Of a stretch of 64,000 nt of DNA, positions 20,894 through 32,061 are shown in pieces. The notes under the pieces were generated by a model. It saw only the letters and a program-made list of their open reading frames with translations, was not told where the DNA came from and did not search any database. Within the stretch, counting starts at the first letter, position 1. The number at the start of each line of letters is the position of its first letter. Position numbers and translations under genes: made by a program. The DNA lies in assembly GCA_011799875.1 (NCBI GenBank), contig CM022298.1:729050135-729114134 (forward strand), given 5' to 3'. This stretch comes from Thinopyrum elongatum (Eukaryota > Streptophyta > Magnoliopsida > Poales > Poaceae).

Positions 20894-21856
20894 TAGGAGC
20901 ACTAGTATGTATGATTTATATACTGCTGCCTTATTTTTATTCAGTCTATGATATCATAGAGAAAGAAGCTAATTTGATGAATTTGCAGCGTGTTCCCTGA
21001 CGGTGCTAGACAGTATACAGCTTCTGTCGTAAATCAATTGATAGAGAATGTCACATATACCATTTCAGTGGACGGAAGAATGACAACTGAACGTGATTTC
21101 AAGCACTAAATGATGGAGGTTGAGCATGCTACATGATGTAATTCCTAACATGGTTCTGATTCTTTTTTTTTTTTGATGAGTCTTGCTTTAGCAGCCAATT
21201 CGAAGCAACCGAGACAATTATTTGGTAGTGTAACCAAGAACAAAAACAGGGGTATGTAACTCCATCGAATACTAAATTAGTTTATATGTCCGTTTAGATC
21301 AATGGTATGTGATTCATGCGCTTTTTCTTACTGGCATTCAGCTTCGAATAAGCATGACATATGCTTAGATATATTCATAATGTACAAAAGTGGCAGAGTA
21401 AATCATGACAAAAGTACTACTTAATTTACTCACAAGAACTTTATGAGGGAAAAGGGGGCTGTGTGTGTAGTACGAACCTGTGACGGCAGTGAGTTGGGCA
21501 CCCTCGTGCCTGCTGCATCTCAATCTCCATGGAGACAAAAGGTCTAGATGCGTGGGACGTTGGCAACGACGGAAACCACATGGGGCCGTCGAGGACCTCG
21601 AGCAGCTGATGATTGGAGGTGACAGCCTCGACACGATGTGCATCCATGGAGCGTGCAGACGCAGCCGGCCCTGTCTAGACCATGCAGCCCAGCGGCGCTT
21701 CCTTCCATGACTATGAACGCCGCGCCTGGACCACCTACACCACACCAAGGCCGCCCTGATCAATTCTAGATGGGGAAAAAGGAGCCTGGCCCCGGCGTCG
21801 CCGCCGACGATGGGCGTCTTCCCTAGTAAAAGTTTGGGAGAGAGGACGCCGGCGAC
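20894..21856. other. Low-copy background with exon-like islands
   Basis: No complete gene. Two short stretches look exon-like on the plus strand. One follows a TTTGCAG acceptor-like site at about 20988 and stays open for about 40 codons to a TAA near 21108 (…RQYTASVVNQLIENV…). Another follows TTTAGCAG at about 21195 and precedes a GTATGT donor-like site at about 21251. I recognise neither product. The longer minus-strand ORF at 21365-21949 crosses the hAT boundary at 21857 and is not a gene. Confidence 0.3.
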
Positions 21857-24800
21857 CAGGGCCGGCTCAAGGATTTCGAGGGCCCTGGGGCGAACTTCAC
21901 CAATGGGCCCAACAGAGATTTTTTTTGGTCGATACACGAACAAATACATATATTATAAAGTCATAAAGAGTAGTAAATTTTCATTAGAATCAAATATCTG
22001 ATATATTTTTCTTGCCTTTGTTCGAACTCAAGTACCATAGAAGCTACAATGCAAAAACGAATATAGAAATAGCATGCTAGCAAACCTCCAGTATTCATGA
22101 GAAGCGAGATTTCCGTGCATTTTTTGACGCAAAATCATCAATGACAATGTCAAGATCAATACTGTCCAACATATTCTTCTCAATGCAGCACATGGCCAAA
22201 CCATTCAGTCTTTCTTGGGACATTGTTGACCTCAAATAAATTTTCAGTAATTTCAGTTTTGAGAAACTCCTTTCAGCTGATGCAACAGTGACAGGTACAG
22301 TCAAGAGGATACGATAAGCAATTGAGACATTTGGATAACAATCCGCAGCTCTAACAAACTCAAATATCTGATCTGCTGACATGAGTGTGTTTGGCAATGT
22401 CATCTGCAACACTTTTAGTTCAGAAACAAAATCATCTAAATCAACATCTGCTGACTTACCATGAGTGAAAGTGTTGACAAAATTAGTGCAACATTTTCTT
22501 AGATCATTATCACCCAACAACTTCAATTCTTTTGAGTTGAACAAGAATCCAAATATGCTCCCAAATGACTTCAGTTCCTCAAATCTACTAGTCAAGGAAG
22601 CAATTGCAACATCAATCATCACCAGAAAGTATTTAACTCTAAATGATTCCATCTCAATTTCTTGCGCTTCTTGATTCTGGTCATTTTCTTCATTGCCATT
22701 CATTTCATCAAATTGTCTTTTTCTGGTAATACGGCGCTTTACAGGAAACAAAGGCTGTACACCCATGTCGATTGCAATAGATCTCGCAATATCCAAGCTA
22801 GTAGCAAAGCCTTCATTTCTGTACTTCTCAAAATATGAGATGGCACCTTCAATCTGTTTAAGAGTAACATCAATACACACGAATTTAAACTGCAATTTCT
22901 TACTCACCATGTTTACAGTGAACAAAACATCATGCCAGATGACCATGCCCAGTATAAATTCAAATTTCTCAAGTGCACTAGCCAAAGATTTTGCGTCGCT
23001 CTTAGTCTTGGCGTCATCATTAGAAGTTCTCTTCAATTCCAATAAAGCTTTTCTTAACTCAGGTGCTTGATATCTGATAGCATGAACACTCTTTATTCGA
23101 CTCTCCCATCGAGTGTTACACAAAGACTTAACTGTCATTTTTGGAACATGATTAAGCAATAGCTGCCATCTTTTAGTAGAGCTTGAAAACAATATGTAAA
23201 TTCTTTGCACAACACCAAAGAAAGTTATAGCTTTACCGCAAGATTTTGCCATATCACTAAGAGTAAGATTCAGGCTGTGACAAGCACACGGCATGTACAA
23301 TGCTCTTGGATTAGTTGCAAGCAATCTGCTCTGTACCCCTTGGTTTTTCCCCTTCATGTTCGAACCATTGTCATACCCTTGTCCACGAACATCTTGAACA
23401 TTCAAACCAACAGATTCAAGTGTATCTATTAACACATTATAAAGTCCAAGTCCCGATGTATCATCCACCTTCATGAACTCTAGAAAAAACTCCTCTATTT
23501 TTGTACTGGCACTTGACATGTTTACACATCTCACAATTAGAGTCATTTGTTCTTGATGGCTCACATCAGGGGTACAGTCTAAAATGACAGAGAAATACCT
23601 TGCATCCTTAATTATCTTCAAGAGAGAATCTTTAACAGTGCGAGCAAGACGGGAAATTAACTCATTCTGAATATTATGGCCAAGATAATGATGATGGATT
23701 TCATTATTATGAATGCGCCGAAGATGCTCTTGCATTACAGGATCAAATTCTGCCATCATTTCAATTACTCCCAAAAAGTTCCCATTGTTATCTTGATATA
23801 ATTTCTCATTTGCTTCTCGAAAAGCCAAATTATGTTTAGCAAGAAATTTCACAGCAGCAACAATTCTAACTAAAACTTGTCTCCATCGCTTCTTCTCCCT
23901 TGCAATCTCTTCTTGCAAATCTTTATCAATTGTTTCCTTCTTACTTAGCCTCAACCTTACCTCATTCCAAGTATTCATGTTAGTGATGTGCTCAGCACCA
24001 TTCTCATGTAATTTGAGCTTCTCACTAAGATGTTTCCAATCCATCAATCCCTCGGATGCTAGCAAACTTTTGCTGTTCTCAGATTTGAACAATTTGCAGC
24101 AAAAACAATAAACTTTATTCACATGTTTAGAGTACACTAACCACCTCCGATCACTGGCCTCACCATTCCTTAGCTGTCTTGAGTAGTAAGCATATGAAAA
24201 ATGCCTGCCTTTCTTATCCACGGGAAACACAAGATTGTACTCCCTTGTAGGTCCTTTTTCAATGAGAATATCTCTTGATTTATTGTCAAGAATATTCCAA
24301 GTTCTAGGATAAAAAATATCAAAAGAAGAAGCCTGCTCATCTATGTTTCCATGGCCACTAAAATTTCCGGTGTTCTGATTGGCATCAACATCGGCACGAT
24401 TTTCCTCAACTGCATTCTCAGTCTGATCTGGTTGTTCGCCATTGGTGATATATAATTGCGCAGAATTCGTAGCAGCATCCTTCCTCAACACGAATTTATT
24501 CATAGCCCCTTTCTGAGATCGAACTAACTTCTCTACTCGTTTCTTGTTAGTTCTTTTCTGATGACCAGATAGATGCTTTTTAGGCAACATGATTACACTA
24601 CCAATGGATGCAGCTGCAAGTGATGAGCGATGCAAAGAAAGAATCAGACACCGGATTGAGATTTTAGACTAAGAACATATAGCACGAGAAAATAGAGTCG
24701 CCCATCACGGTTTCATAGAAATAGAATTTTGATCTGAGATTACCTCTTGATCTTGATCTTTCTGACAATTTCTTGCCTGAGACGGACACAACGTGATCAG

Positions 24801-25133
24801 GGAACTAGCGATTTCAGTGATGCAGTCAGGCCATCGGCCGGTCAAGGACTCCGGACTGGATCAGGACGACCGGACGAGACGGCGACTGGGCGACGGTTCA
24901 GTGCGTGAATCAGATCGAGAATCGCTGGAAAGAAAAGGAAAAGACGAATCAGGACGATTCTATTCCATGCGTGGCTGGCTACCTTCCTGGGCTAGCTGTG
25001 CGCCCTGGGTAGATGGGCCTTTTTTCTCTCTCTACTATGTCCCATACGTTCATACTCTATACCAGATATGGGCCCCTATTTCGGCCGGGCCCCGGGCCGT
25101 CGCCCCTACTGCCCTGGGCCAGAGCCGGCCCTG
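21857..25133 (-). mobile_element. Complete hAT transposon
   Basis: Perfect 12-bp terminal inverted repeats CAGGGCCGGCTC start at 21857 and, inverted, end at 25133. They are flanked by a perfect 8-bp target duplication CCGGCGAC (21849-21856 and 25134-25141); 8 bp is diagnostic of hAT. Both subterminal regions are rich in GGGCCC. The 3277-bp element carries one uninterrupted transposase ORF on the minus strand with about 500 bp of upstream sequence. Intact ends, TSD and ORF make it a candidate autonomous element. Confidence 0.95.
22095..24635 (-). CDS. hAT-family transposase (TTF-type zinc finger, DUF4371, hAT dimerisation)
   Basis: 846 codons without interruption. Architecture: basic N-terminus (residues 17-55, KR-rich, possible nuclear signal); a TTF-type zinc-finger-like region with VYCFCCKLF (175-183) and LHENGAEH (209-216); a DUF4371/RNase-H-like catalytic core with LDCTPD (Asp353) and [10 protein letters not shown] (Asp422); the hAT CxxH motif CACH (450-453); CNTRWESR; and a C-terminal dimerisation domain with [16 protein letters not shown] and LAMCCIEKN. 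hAT transposases cut at the TIRs and give 8-bp duplications, as seen here. The start at 24635 is the first ATG; MLPKKHL, 15 codons in, is an alternative. The length fits plant ZMYM1-like/TTF-type hAT proteins. It is the only protein in the window that looks fully intact and complete. Confidence 0.9.
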   Translation of the reverse strand: MHRSSLAAASIGSVIMLPKKHLSGHQKRTNKKRVEKLVRSQKGAMNKFVLRKDAATNSAQLYITNGEQPDQTENAVEENRADVDANQNTGNFSGHGNIDEQASSFDIFYPRTWNILDNKSRDILIEKGPTREYNLVFPVDKKGRHFSYAYYSRQLRNGEASDRRWLVYSKHVNKVYCFCCKLFKSENSKSLLASEGLMDWKHLSEKLKLHENGAEHITNMNTWNEVRLRLSKKETIDKDLQEEIAREKKRWRQVLVRIVAAVKFLAKHNLAFREANEKLYQDNNGNFLGVIEMMAEFDPVMQEHLRRIHNNEIHHHYLGHNIQNELISRLARTVKDSLLKIIKDARYFSVILDCTPDVSHQEQMTLIVRCVNMSSASTKIEEFFLEFMKVDDTSGLGLYNVLIDTLESVGLNVQDVRGQGYDNGSNMKGKNQGVQSRLLATNPRALYMPCACHSLNLTLSDMAKSCGKAITFFGVVQRIYILFSSSTKRWQLLLNHVPKMTVKSLCNTRWESRIKSVHAIRYQAPELRKALLELKRTSNDDAKTKSDAKSLASALEKFEFILGMVIWHDVLFTVNMVSKKLQFKFVCIDVTLKQIEGAISYFEKYRNEGFATSLDIARSIAIDMGVQPLFPVKRRITRKRQFDEMNGNEENDQNQEAQEIEMESFRVKYFLVMIDVAIASLTSRFEELKSFGSIFGFLFNSKELKLLGDNDLRKCCTNFVNTFTHGKSADVDLDDFVSELKVLQMTLPNTLMSADQIFEFVRAADCYPNVSIAYRILLTVPVTVASAERSFSKLKLLKIYLRSTMSQERLNGLAMCCIEKNMLDSIDLDIVIDDFASKNARKSRFS

Positions 25134-25141
25134 CCGGCGAC

Positions 25142-25597
25142 GGCCAGCGTCAAATGGGGACGACGGCCAGCAGCGTATGTAGGCGAGGAACGACGGGTGC
25201 GGGGCATGCCGCGCTTTCTCTCCATCTCTCTCGTTGCCTCTGGCCGTCGGCGCTGACAGGGCGTCGTTCGCCTCTGGCCGTCGGCGCGATCTGCAGCCCC
25301 GCGCGGCCAGCGACGACGGCGCACGTACGGGTCTGCACCATCGAACGCCACGTACGATCCCCTGATTCCCGCGGCGGCCTCGTTGTCTCCGTCGGCACGG
25401 CCAAGGGCCAACTACGACGGCGGCATAGCCCTCTCGGGCCGAGAACGGACGACGCGCAAGAGAACGACGCCATGTTCCGGCTCGACGCCCGACCAACGGC
25501 CTGAACGGAGAGGAAGCAGCCTCGATGCTCTCGCCGGCCATGGCGACGGCGGCCGTGGTTTTCGTGCGCTCCCTGTGGCGCGGACTCCTGCTGAGCC
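25142..25597. other. GC-rich sequence between hAT and the SINA-like pseudogene
   Basis: Highly GC-rich with long ORFs on both strands, all arginine/alanine/proline-rich and unrecognised. This pattern is expected from composition alone. It may include the decayed 5' part of the SINA-like gene. Confidence 0.35.
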
Positions 25598-26448
25598 GGT
25601 CTTCCCGCCGGGCATGCCCCCCGTCTTCCAGGTTCACGATGTCTTTGCTGCACGGATTTGACTTCTCCGGCCGATCAGCGCAGTGCAAGGGCGGGCACTT
25701 GGCCTGCTGCCTCACGGAGCGGCGCGCGAGGTGCAAGGACAATGGCGGCGCCTTCGACAACCCCAGCACGAAGATGGACGCCGTCGTCTCCTTGACCACG
25801 GCCGAGTGTGACAAGGATGGCTGCAGGCGCTATGTCACCTACGAGCTCGACGACCACCACAGCGTGTGCCCGCACACGCCCTGCCGCTGCCAAGAACCCG
25901 GTTGAGGCTTCATCGGCCCGGTGCCGGCACAGCTCGGCCACCTCTTCACCCTCCACCCGATGCCCATGCAGAAGGTGTGGTACGGCAAGGTCCTCCCGCT
26001 CCAGGTGCCAGCGTCGCTGGGGCCGTGGCAGCTGCTGCTCTGGGAGGAGGACGATTGTACGTTTCTCCTGGTCGGCTGTGCGCACGGCCCCGGCGCGTAA
26101 GTGTCAGTTGTGTTCATCAGGGCGGAGGCGTCGCCGTGGTCGCGGTACCCACCGCCGTCGACTACCAACCGCAAGGGCGACACCGTGCTGGCGGACATCA
26201 AGGCGACGAGCAGCACGGAGCCCGGCGACATCGCCTGGGGAGCACGGAGCACGGAGAACGGCCGCAAAGAGGAACGAGAGGAGGAGAGGGAGAGAGGCGC
26301 GGGTCGCCGGCCGGCGGAGGCACGAGACCTCCTCACTGGCGGCAGGAGGAGAGGTGAGAGGCGCGGCGAACGGGCACGGCTCGCCGGCAGGCTGAGGCGT
26401 GAGATCGGCGGCGAACGCGAGCCCTCAAGTTCTGCAGCTTGGCCGTGA
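25598..26448 (+). pseudogene. SINA/SIAH-like E3 ubiquitin ligase pseudogene
   Basis: A plus-strand frame carries the pattern of plant SINA-like proteins: MPPVFQ, then QCKGGHLAC (end of RING), MDAVV, AECDKDGC, YVTYELDDHHSVCPHTPCRC (SIAH-type zinc-finger region, about 25795-25890), HLFTLHPM, KVWYGKVLPL, a GPWQLLLWEEDD beta-rich stretch and VVFIRAE. Family members attach ubiquitin to substrates through the RING domain. Two in-frame stops break it: TGA at 25903-25905, where a zinc-ligand Cys is expected, and TAA at 26098-26100. No frameshift is seen in between. A 52-bp GT...AG segment (25632-25683) lies exactly between PVFQ and CKGGH and looks like a retained but very short intron. The N-terminal RING cysteines are not recognisable and the 3' end dissolves into low complexity. 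Confidence 0.7.
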
Positions 26449-27880
26449 CGTGCCATGCTGCGTCCAAGTCGGCGGCGGCGGCGGCGGCGTGTTCCACCAC
26501 CTCGGCTCGAACGCCAGATGCCCAGCACCACCGCGAGGGTTGAAGGCATGTTCCATTCCATCCCTTTGTCATTGTCACAATCGGCCGGCAGCAAGCCACC
26601 GAATGATCCATCACCGAAGACGCTAAGAGTCTCAGCTGCAGGTAAACTACAGTTTACGATGCACATGCCAAAAGGCTGCGCCCTTTAATTATGAATTTAA
26701 GATATTACGTACATATGAATCATTGTAATCTGGGAGGTGCATTTTGCCCAGACGCTCAACAATTTTGCCAGAGATCATTGAATCCATGATATGCGCTCAT
26801 AGTTAGGACCATGTTCTGTTTCTCTTATCATAATAGAATAAGTAATTAGCATTTTATTTTTATACTATATTGCTTATGGAGGTGCTTAGAAAGAGTTCTT
26901 CAATTACAGTTGCGTCACATGGGTTATAATTATTATACTCCTAAGTTTATAATTTCTCATGTGAAATTCTCTGTATTGCTATTATTAATTCAAAGTTCTG
27001 TTTGCTTCCTCATTGCATCAAGAAGCATGCGTTCTCGGTCACACTTATACTTGAAAACACCATCACTCTGAAATAATTTGAAAATATGTGGCATTTGTAT
27101 CAATTACTACAAGATCTAGGCTGTGACAACATATCAGCATTGCTCTCTAACTGTGCAAGTCTTTATTTGGCGAACATGTATACAATGATTAAGTTGTTTT
27201 AGAAGAAGATGTAGTGAATAAGTTGTTAATTCAGTTTTTATCTCTGATCCTCTAATACTGTTTGATACCCGAGAAAAAATATGTTCCTGCCTGCCAAGCG
27301 CAGCAGCGACACCCGCTAGCTGGATCATCTAGGCTAGCTTTATCATCTACTATTTTTCGCGCTTGGGATGGTGGGTTTCGCCGAAGCGTGCAAGTGGGGG
27401 ATGGGCCGCTGGCTCGCTTCGATTCGGGGAATTTTGGATAAGGTCGGCTCTAATTACTTCGGTTTATAGATTGCTGCACGCATCATGTTCAGTTGCGGAT
27501 TCGAGGCTGGTCGGATTTCAGTTTCGGCCCAAGTCGGTGCTGCTCTGGATTGTGCATTTAGTTCCGCTCCCTTGGAAATGAAATCATATATAGATGCATT
27601 GGGGTAATGAGGTTGTGCTGGGGTATATGCAGCGTCATTGATCTCTTGACGAGGGGTTTTTCCCGATAGGGTTCGTTCGAAATAGCTAGGTTCTTAGCTT
27701 CCTGCGCCACCTTCAGTTGTGAGTTTTGGATTCAAGTTTTGCCCCCCCCAAATTATTGCTGTGCCTGGTTTTCAGTTCCGCATTGCGGCCTGGAAAACTG
27801 AATTCAGGCTTTTTATAAAGTAAGTTTCAATACTTTGGATGCATTGGCTTGTGATGTGATTTGAAGTTCGGGAGCATATA
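26449..27880. other. Background without a recognisable gene
   Basis: 26690-27320 is AT-rich with no ORF of note. 27360-27860 resembles a grass 5' UTR or first intron in composition (GATTCGGGG, CGGATTCGAGGCTGG), but no coding sequence can be attached. A C8 run lies at about 27742. No terminal repeats seen. Confidence 0.4.
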
Positions 27881-27889
27881 CTATGGGTT

Positions 27890-28474
27890 GAGCGGTGGTC
27901 TCGCGCGGTGGCCTGCATCCTCGAAGGTTCTCAGGCGCCGGCCTGCGGCCGCCACTCCAAGCGGCTCTTCCGCAGGGCGAATGCCGTGCAACCCCTGCTC
28001 GAGGCTTCGCGACCTTGCGGGAGGCCAGAGTGCATCATCACCTTTGATTTCCATGACCACCCCAGGTCCACATCTGTGGCCGGCGCGCTTCCCTTGCTGT
28101 GCACCCCCACCATCAGCAACGTCTCCGTCACCAAGACCCTCATCGACGGGGGCGCCGGCCTCAACGTGATCTCCGTCGCTACCATTGAGACACTTCGAGT
28201 GCCCTACGACCAGCTGACGCCCACCAAGCCCTTCTCAAGGGTGACCGAGGGTTCAACTGCGCCCCTGGGGCAGGTGCGCCTCCCAGTCACTTTCGGCACC
28301 AGCGACAACTACCGCTCCGAGCTGATCCACTTTGACGTGGTCCACATCGGCCTCCCGTACAACGCTATCCTGGGGTACCCCACGCTCGCCAAGTTCATGG
28401 CGGCGACACACCCCGGCTACAACGTCGTTAAGATGCCCGGCAGCAGCGGCGTCATTACTGTCGTCGGGGGTTAG
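27890..28474 (+). pseudogene. Gypsy retropepsin-like protease fragment
   Basis: Open for about 189 codons. Typical Gypsy pol stretches are ILEGSQAP, IITFDFHDHPRST and LPLLCTPTISN. The catalytic-site region reads KTLIDGGAGLNVISV (canonical DGGS/DGGA type), then PLGQVRLPVTFGT, HIGLPYNAILGYPTLAKFMA and KMPG. The frame ends at TAG 28472-28474, and the RT part continues in a different frame. No start or Gag is attached, so this is a fragment. Confidence 0.8.
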
Positions 28475-28492
28475 AGGGACGCGGTTCAGGTC

Positions 28493-29172
28493 CTCAAGCG
28501 TGCCTACTAGGCGGCAGTGGCTGAGCGGCCGGGCACTGAGGACGAGGCAGAGCATCCGGAGGCTGCTCCCGCAAGGAAAAAACAGCTGTTCTCCCAGGAC
28601 CGCGCCAAGACGAAGAAAGTGCCAGTTAGCGGCGACGAGCCAGGCTCTACCTTTACTATCGTGGTTGGTCTTCCCCCCGAACAAGAAGCCGAGCTCATCG
28701 CTTTCCTCAGGGCAAACAAGGATGTGTTCGCCTGGAAGGCATCCGACTTGTCCGGCGTCCCGAGGAAGGTGATCGAGCACCATCTGGCGGTGTGCCCCAA
28801 CACCCGCCCCGTCAAGCAGAAGGCGCAACGCCAAGCACCAGAGAAGCAGGCACTCATCGTCTAAGAGGTGCACAAACTGCAAGAGACTGGGTCATTCGAG
28901 AAGTGCGTCATCCAGAGTGGCTCGCCAACCTGATCATAGTGCCAAAGAAAGGCGGAAAAGAGCGCATTTGCGTCGACTTCACGAGCCTCAACAAGGCTTG
29001 CCCTCAGGATCCGTTTCCGCTCCCACGCATCGATCAGATCATGGACTCCACCCCTAGCGCCGACCAGCAATAATAGCTGGGTTGATGAACCCCGACCTCG
29101 TGGATGCCTTGGATCCTTTCCTTCTTTCTCAAGTGCAACAATAGCTGGGTTGATGAACCTCCGAGTTTTTTA
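28493..29172 (+). repeat. Tandem RT-segment unit 1
   Basis: From CTCAAGCGTGCCTAC to the paired GCTGGGTTGATGAAC repeats. It encodes, with stops, ELIAFLRANKDVFAW, DLSGVP, IEHHLAVCP, IIVPKKGGKERICVDFTSLN and CPQDPFPLPRIDQIMD, i.e. the start of the Gypsy RT fold without YxDD. Confidence 0.85.
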
Positions 29173-29849
29173 CTCAAGTGTGCCTACCGGGCCACAGCGG
29201 CTGTGCGGCCGAGCGCTGAGGACGAGGCAGAGCCTCGGGAGGCCGCTCCCGCAAGGAAAAAAACAGCTGTTCTCCCAGGACCATGCCGAGACGAAGAAAG
29301 TGCCAGTTGGCGGCGACGAGCCAGGCTCTAGCTTTACTATCGGGGCTGGTCTCCCCCACCTGAACAAGAAGCCGAGCTCATCGCTTTCCTCAGGGAAAAC
29401 AAGGATGTGTTCGCCTGGAAGGCATCCGACTTGTCCGGCGTCCCGAGGGAGGTGATCGAGCACCATCTGGCGGTGTGCCCCAACGCCCGCCCCGTCAAGC
29501 AGAAGGCGCGATGCCAAGCACCAGAGAAGCAGGCATTCATCGTCCAAGAGGTGCGCAAGGTGCAAGAGGTTGGGTCATTCGAGAAGTGCATCATCCGGAG
29601 TGGCTAGCCAACCCGATCATAGTGCCAAAGAAAGGCGGAAAAGAGCGCATGTGCATCGACTTCACGAGCCTCAACAAGGCTTGCCCTCAGGATCCGTTTC
29701 CGCTCCCGCGCATCGACCAGATCATGGACTCCACCCCGAGCGCCGACTAGCAATAATAGCTGGATTGATGAACCCCGGTCGTGGATGCCTTGGAGCCTTT
29801 CCTTCTTTCTCAAGTGCAACAATAGCTGGGTTGATGAACCTCCGAGTTT
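29173..29849 (+). repeat. Tandem RT-segment unit 2
   Basis: Nearly identical to unit 1 in length and boundaries and ends at the same RT residue. It lacks the in-frame stop of unit 1 near 28861 but has its own frame break. Confidence 0.85.
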
Positions 29850-29875
29850 CGGGCCGCAGCGGCTGTGCGGCCGGG

Positions 29876-31394
29876 TGATGACCCACAAGTATATGGGATC
29901 AATTGTAGCCTTTTCGATAAGTAAGAGTGTCGAACCCAACGAGGAGCAGAAGGAAATGACAAGTGGTTTTCAGCAAGGTAATGTCTGCAAGTGCTGAAAT
30001 TGTAAGTAATAGAGTAGGTTGATAGCAAGATAATTTGTAACGAGCAAGTAACGGTAATGGTAACAAAAGTGCAGCAAGGTAGCCCAATCCTTTTGAGGCA
30101 AAGGACAGGCCAAAACGGTCTCTTATGATAAGCAAAGTGTTCTTGAGGGTACACAGGAATTTCATCTAGTCACTTTTATCATGTTGGTTCGATTCGTGTT
30201 CGCTACTTTGATAATTTGGTATGTGGGGGACCGGTGCTTAGGTGTTGTTCTTACTTGAACAAACCTCCTACTTATGATTAACCCCCTCGCAAGCATCCGC
30301 AACTACGAGAAAAGTATTCAGAATAAATTCTAACCATAGCATTAAACTTTTGGATCCAATCGGTCCCTTACGGAATAGCGCATAAAGTACGGTTTAAGCT
30401 TCTGTCACTCTCGCAACCCATCATCTATTAACTACTCCACAATGCATTCCCTTAGGCCCAAATATGGTGAAGTGTCATGTAGTCGACGTTCACATGACAC
30501 CACTAAGGGAATCACAACATACATATCATCAAAATATCGAACACATATCAAATTCAGATGATTACTTGCAACATGATTTCTCCCGTGACCTCAAGAACAA
30601 AAGTAACTACTCACAAATGATAATCATGCTCAAGATCATAGGGGTATTAAATAGAATAATGGATCTGAACATATAATTTTCCACCAAATAAACCATATAG
30701 TAATCAACTACAAGATGTAATCAACACTACTAGTCACCCATAAGCACCAATCTATAGTTCTGGTACAAAGATTGAACACAAGAGATGAAGTAGGGTTTGA
30801 GAGGAGATGGTGCTGTTGAAGATGTTGATGGAGATTGCCCTCCCCAAGATGGGAGAGTTGTTGGTGATGATGATGACGATGATTTCCCCCTCCGGGAGGG
30901 AAGTTCCCCCGGCAAAATTGCTCCGCCGGAGGGCAAAAGTGCTCCTGCCCAAGTTTCGCCTCGAGACGGCGGCGCTCCGTCCCGAAATTCCTCTCCTTAT
31001 TTTTTTTCTAGGTTAAAATGACTTAAATACCAGAAGAGGGGCACCGGAGGTGGGCTGGGCTGAGCACAACCCACCAGGGTGCGCCTGGGGGCCTGGCGCG
31101 CCCTGGTGTCTTGTGCTCACCAGGTGGCCCCCCTCCGGTAGTTATTTGCTCCAGTATTTTTCATTTATTCCATAACAAATCCTTGTGAAGTTTCAGCTCA
31201 TTTGGAGTTCTGTAGAATAGGTAGCCTGACATAGCTTTTTCACGTCCAGATTTTCAGCTGCCGGAATTCTCCCTCTTTGTGTGTACCTTGCATATTATGA
31301 GAGAAAAGGCATTACAATTACTCCAAAAAGCATTATTATGCATAAAAACATCATAAACAACAGTAGGTAAACATGATGCAAAATGGACGTATCA
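29876..31394 (-). mobile_element. Solo LTR of an Athila-lineage Gypsy element
   Basis: 1519 bp, plus-strand ends TGATGACCCACAAG...GACGTATCA, flanked by a perfect 5-bp duplication CCGGG (29871-29875 and 31395-31399). The orientation is opposite to the LTR at 32199. No internal sequence remains, so it is the product of LTR-LTR recombination. Confidence 0.9.
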
Positions 31395-31537
31395 CCGGGC
31401 ACTGAGGACAAGGCAGAGCCTTCGGCGTCCGCTCCCGTAAGGAAAAAATAGCTATTCTCCCGGGACCGCACCGAGACGAAGAAAGTGCCAGTTGGCAGCG
31501 ACGAGCCATGCTTTACCTTTACTATCGGGGCTGTTCT

Positions 31538-31538
<1 letters not shown>

Positions 31539-31571
<33 letters not shown>
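31539..31571. repeat. C33 homopolymer
   Basis: Uninterrupted run of 33 C inside tandem unit 3. Units 1 and 2 have short C runs at the same place. Confidence 0.9.
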
Positions 31572-31572
<1 letters not shown>

Positions 31573-32061
31573 AACAAGATGCCGAGCTCATCGCTTTCCT
31601 CAGTGCAAACAAGGATGTGTTCGCCTCGAAGGCATCCGACTTGTTTGGCGTCCTCAGGGAGGTGATCGAGCACCATCTGGCGGAGTGCCCCAACGCCCGC
31701 CCCGTCAAGCAGAAGGCGTGACGCCAAGCACCAGAGAAGCAGGCATTCATCGTCTAAGAGGTGCGCATGCAAGAGGCTGGGTCATTCGAGAAGTGCGTCA
31801 TCCGGAGTGGCTCGCCAACCCGGTCATAATGCCAAAGAAAGGCGGAAAAGAGCGCATGTGCGTCGACTTCACGAGCCTCAACAAGGCTTGCCCTCAGGAT
31901 CCGTTTTCGCTCCCGCGCATCGACCAGATCATGGACTCCACCTCGAGCGCCGACTAGCAATAATAGCTGGGTTGATGAACCCCGATCGTGGATGCCTTGG
32001 AACCTTTCCTTCTTTCTCAAGTGCAAAAATAGCTGGGTTGATGAACCTCCGAGTTTTTTTA

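Larger units (their letters stand above)
29850..32061 (+). repeat. Tandem RT-segment unit 3 (split by solo LTR)
   Basis: Unit sequence at 29850-29875 and 31400-32061, about 690 bp when the LTR and its 5-bp duplication are discounted. Contains a C33 homopolymer where units 1 and 2 have 5 or 6 C. Confidence 0.8.

Noticed and set aside
21365..21949. 194-codon minus-strand ORF
   Set aside because: Crosses the hAT boundary at 21857, so it did not exist before the insertion; no domain recognised.
25050..25814. 254-codon minus-strand ORF
   Set aside because: Spans the hAT end and TSD at 25133/25141 and runs antisense to the SINA-like pseudogene; composition explains it.
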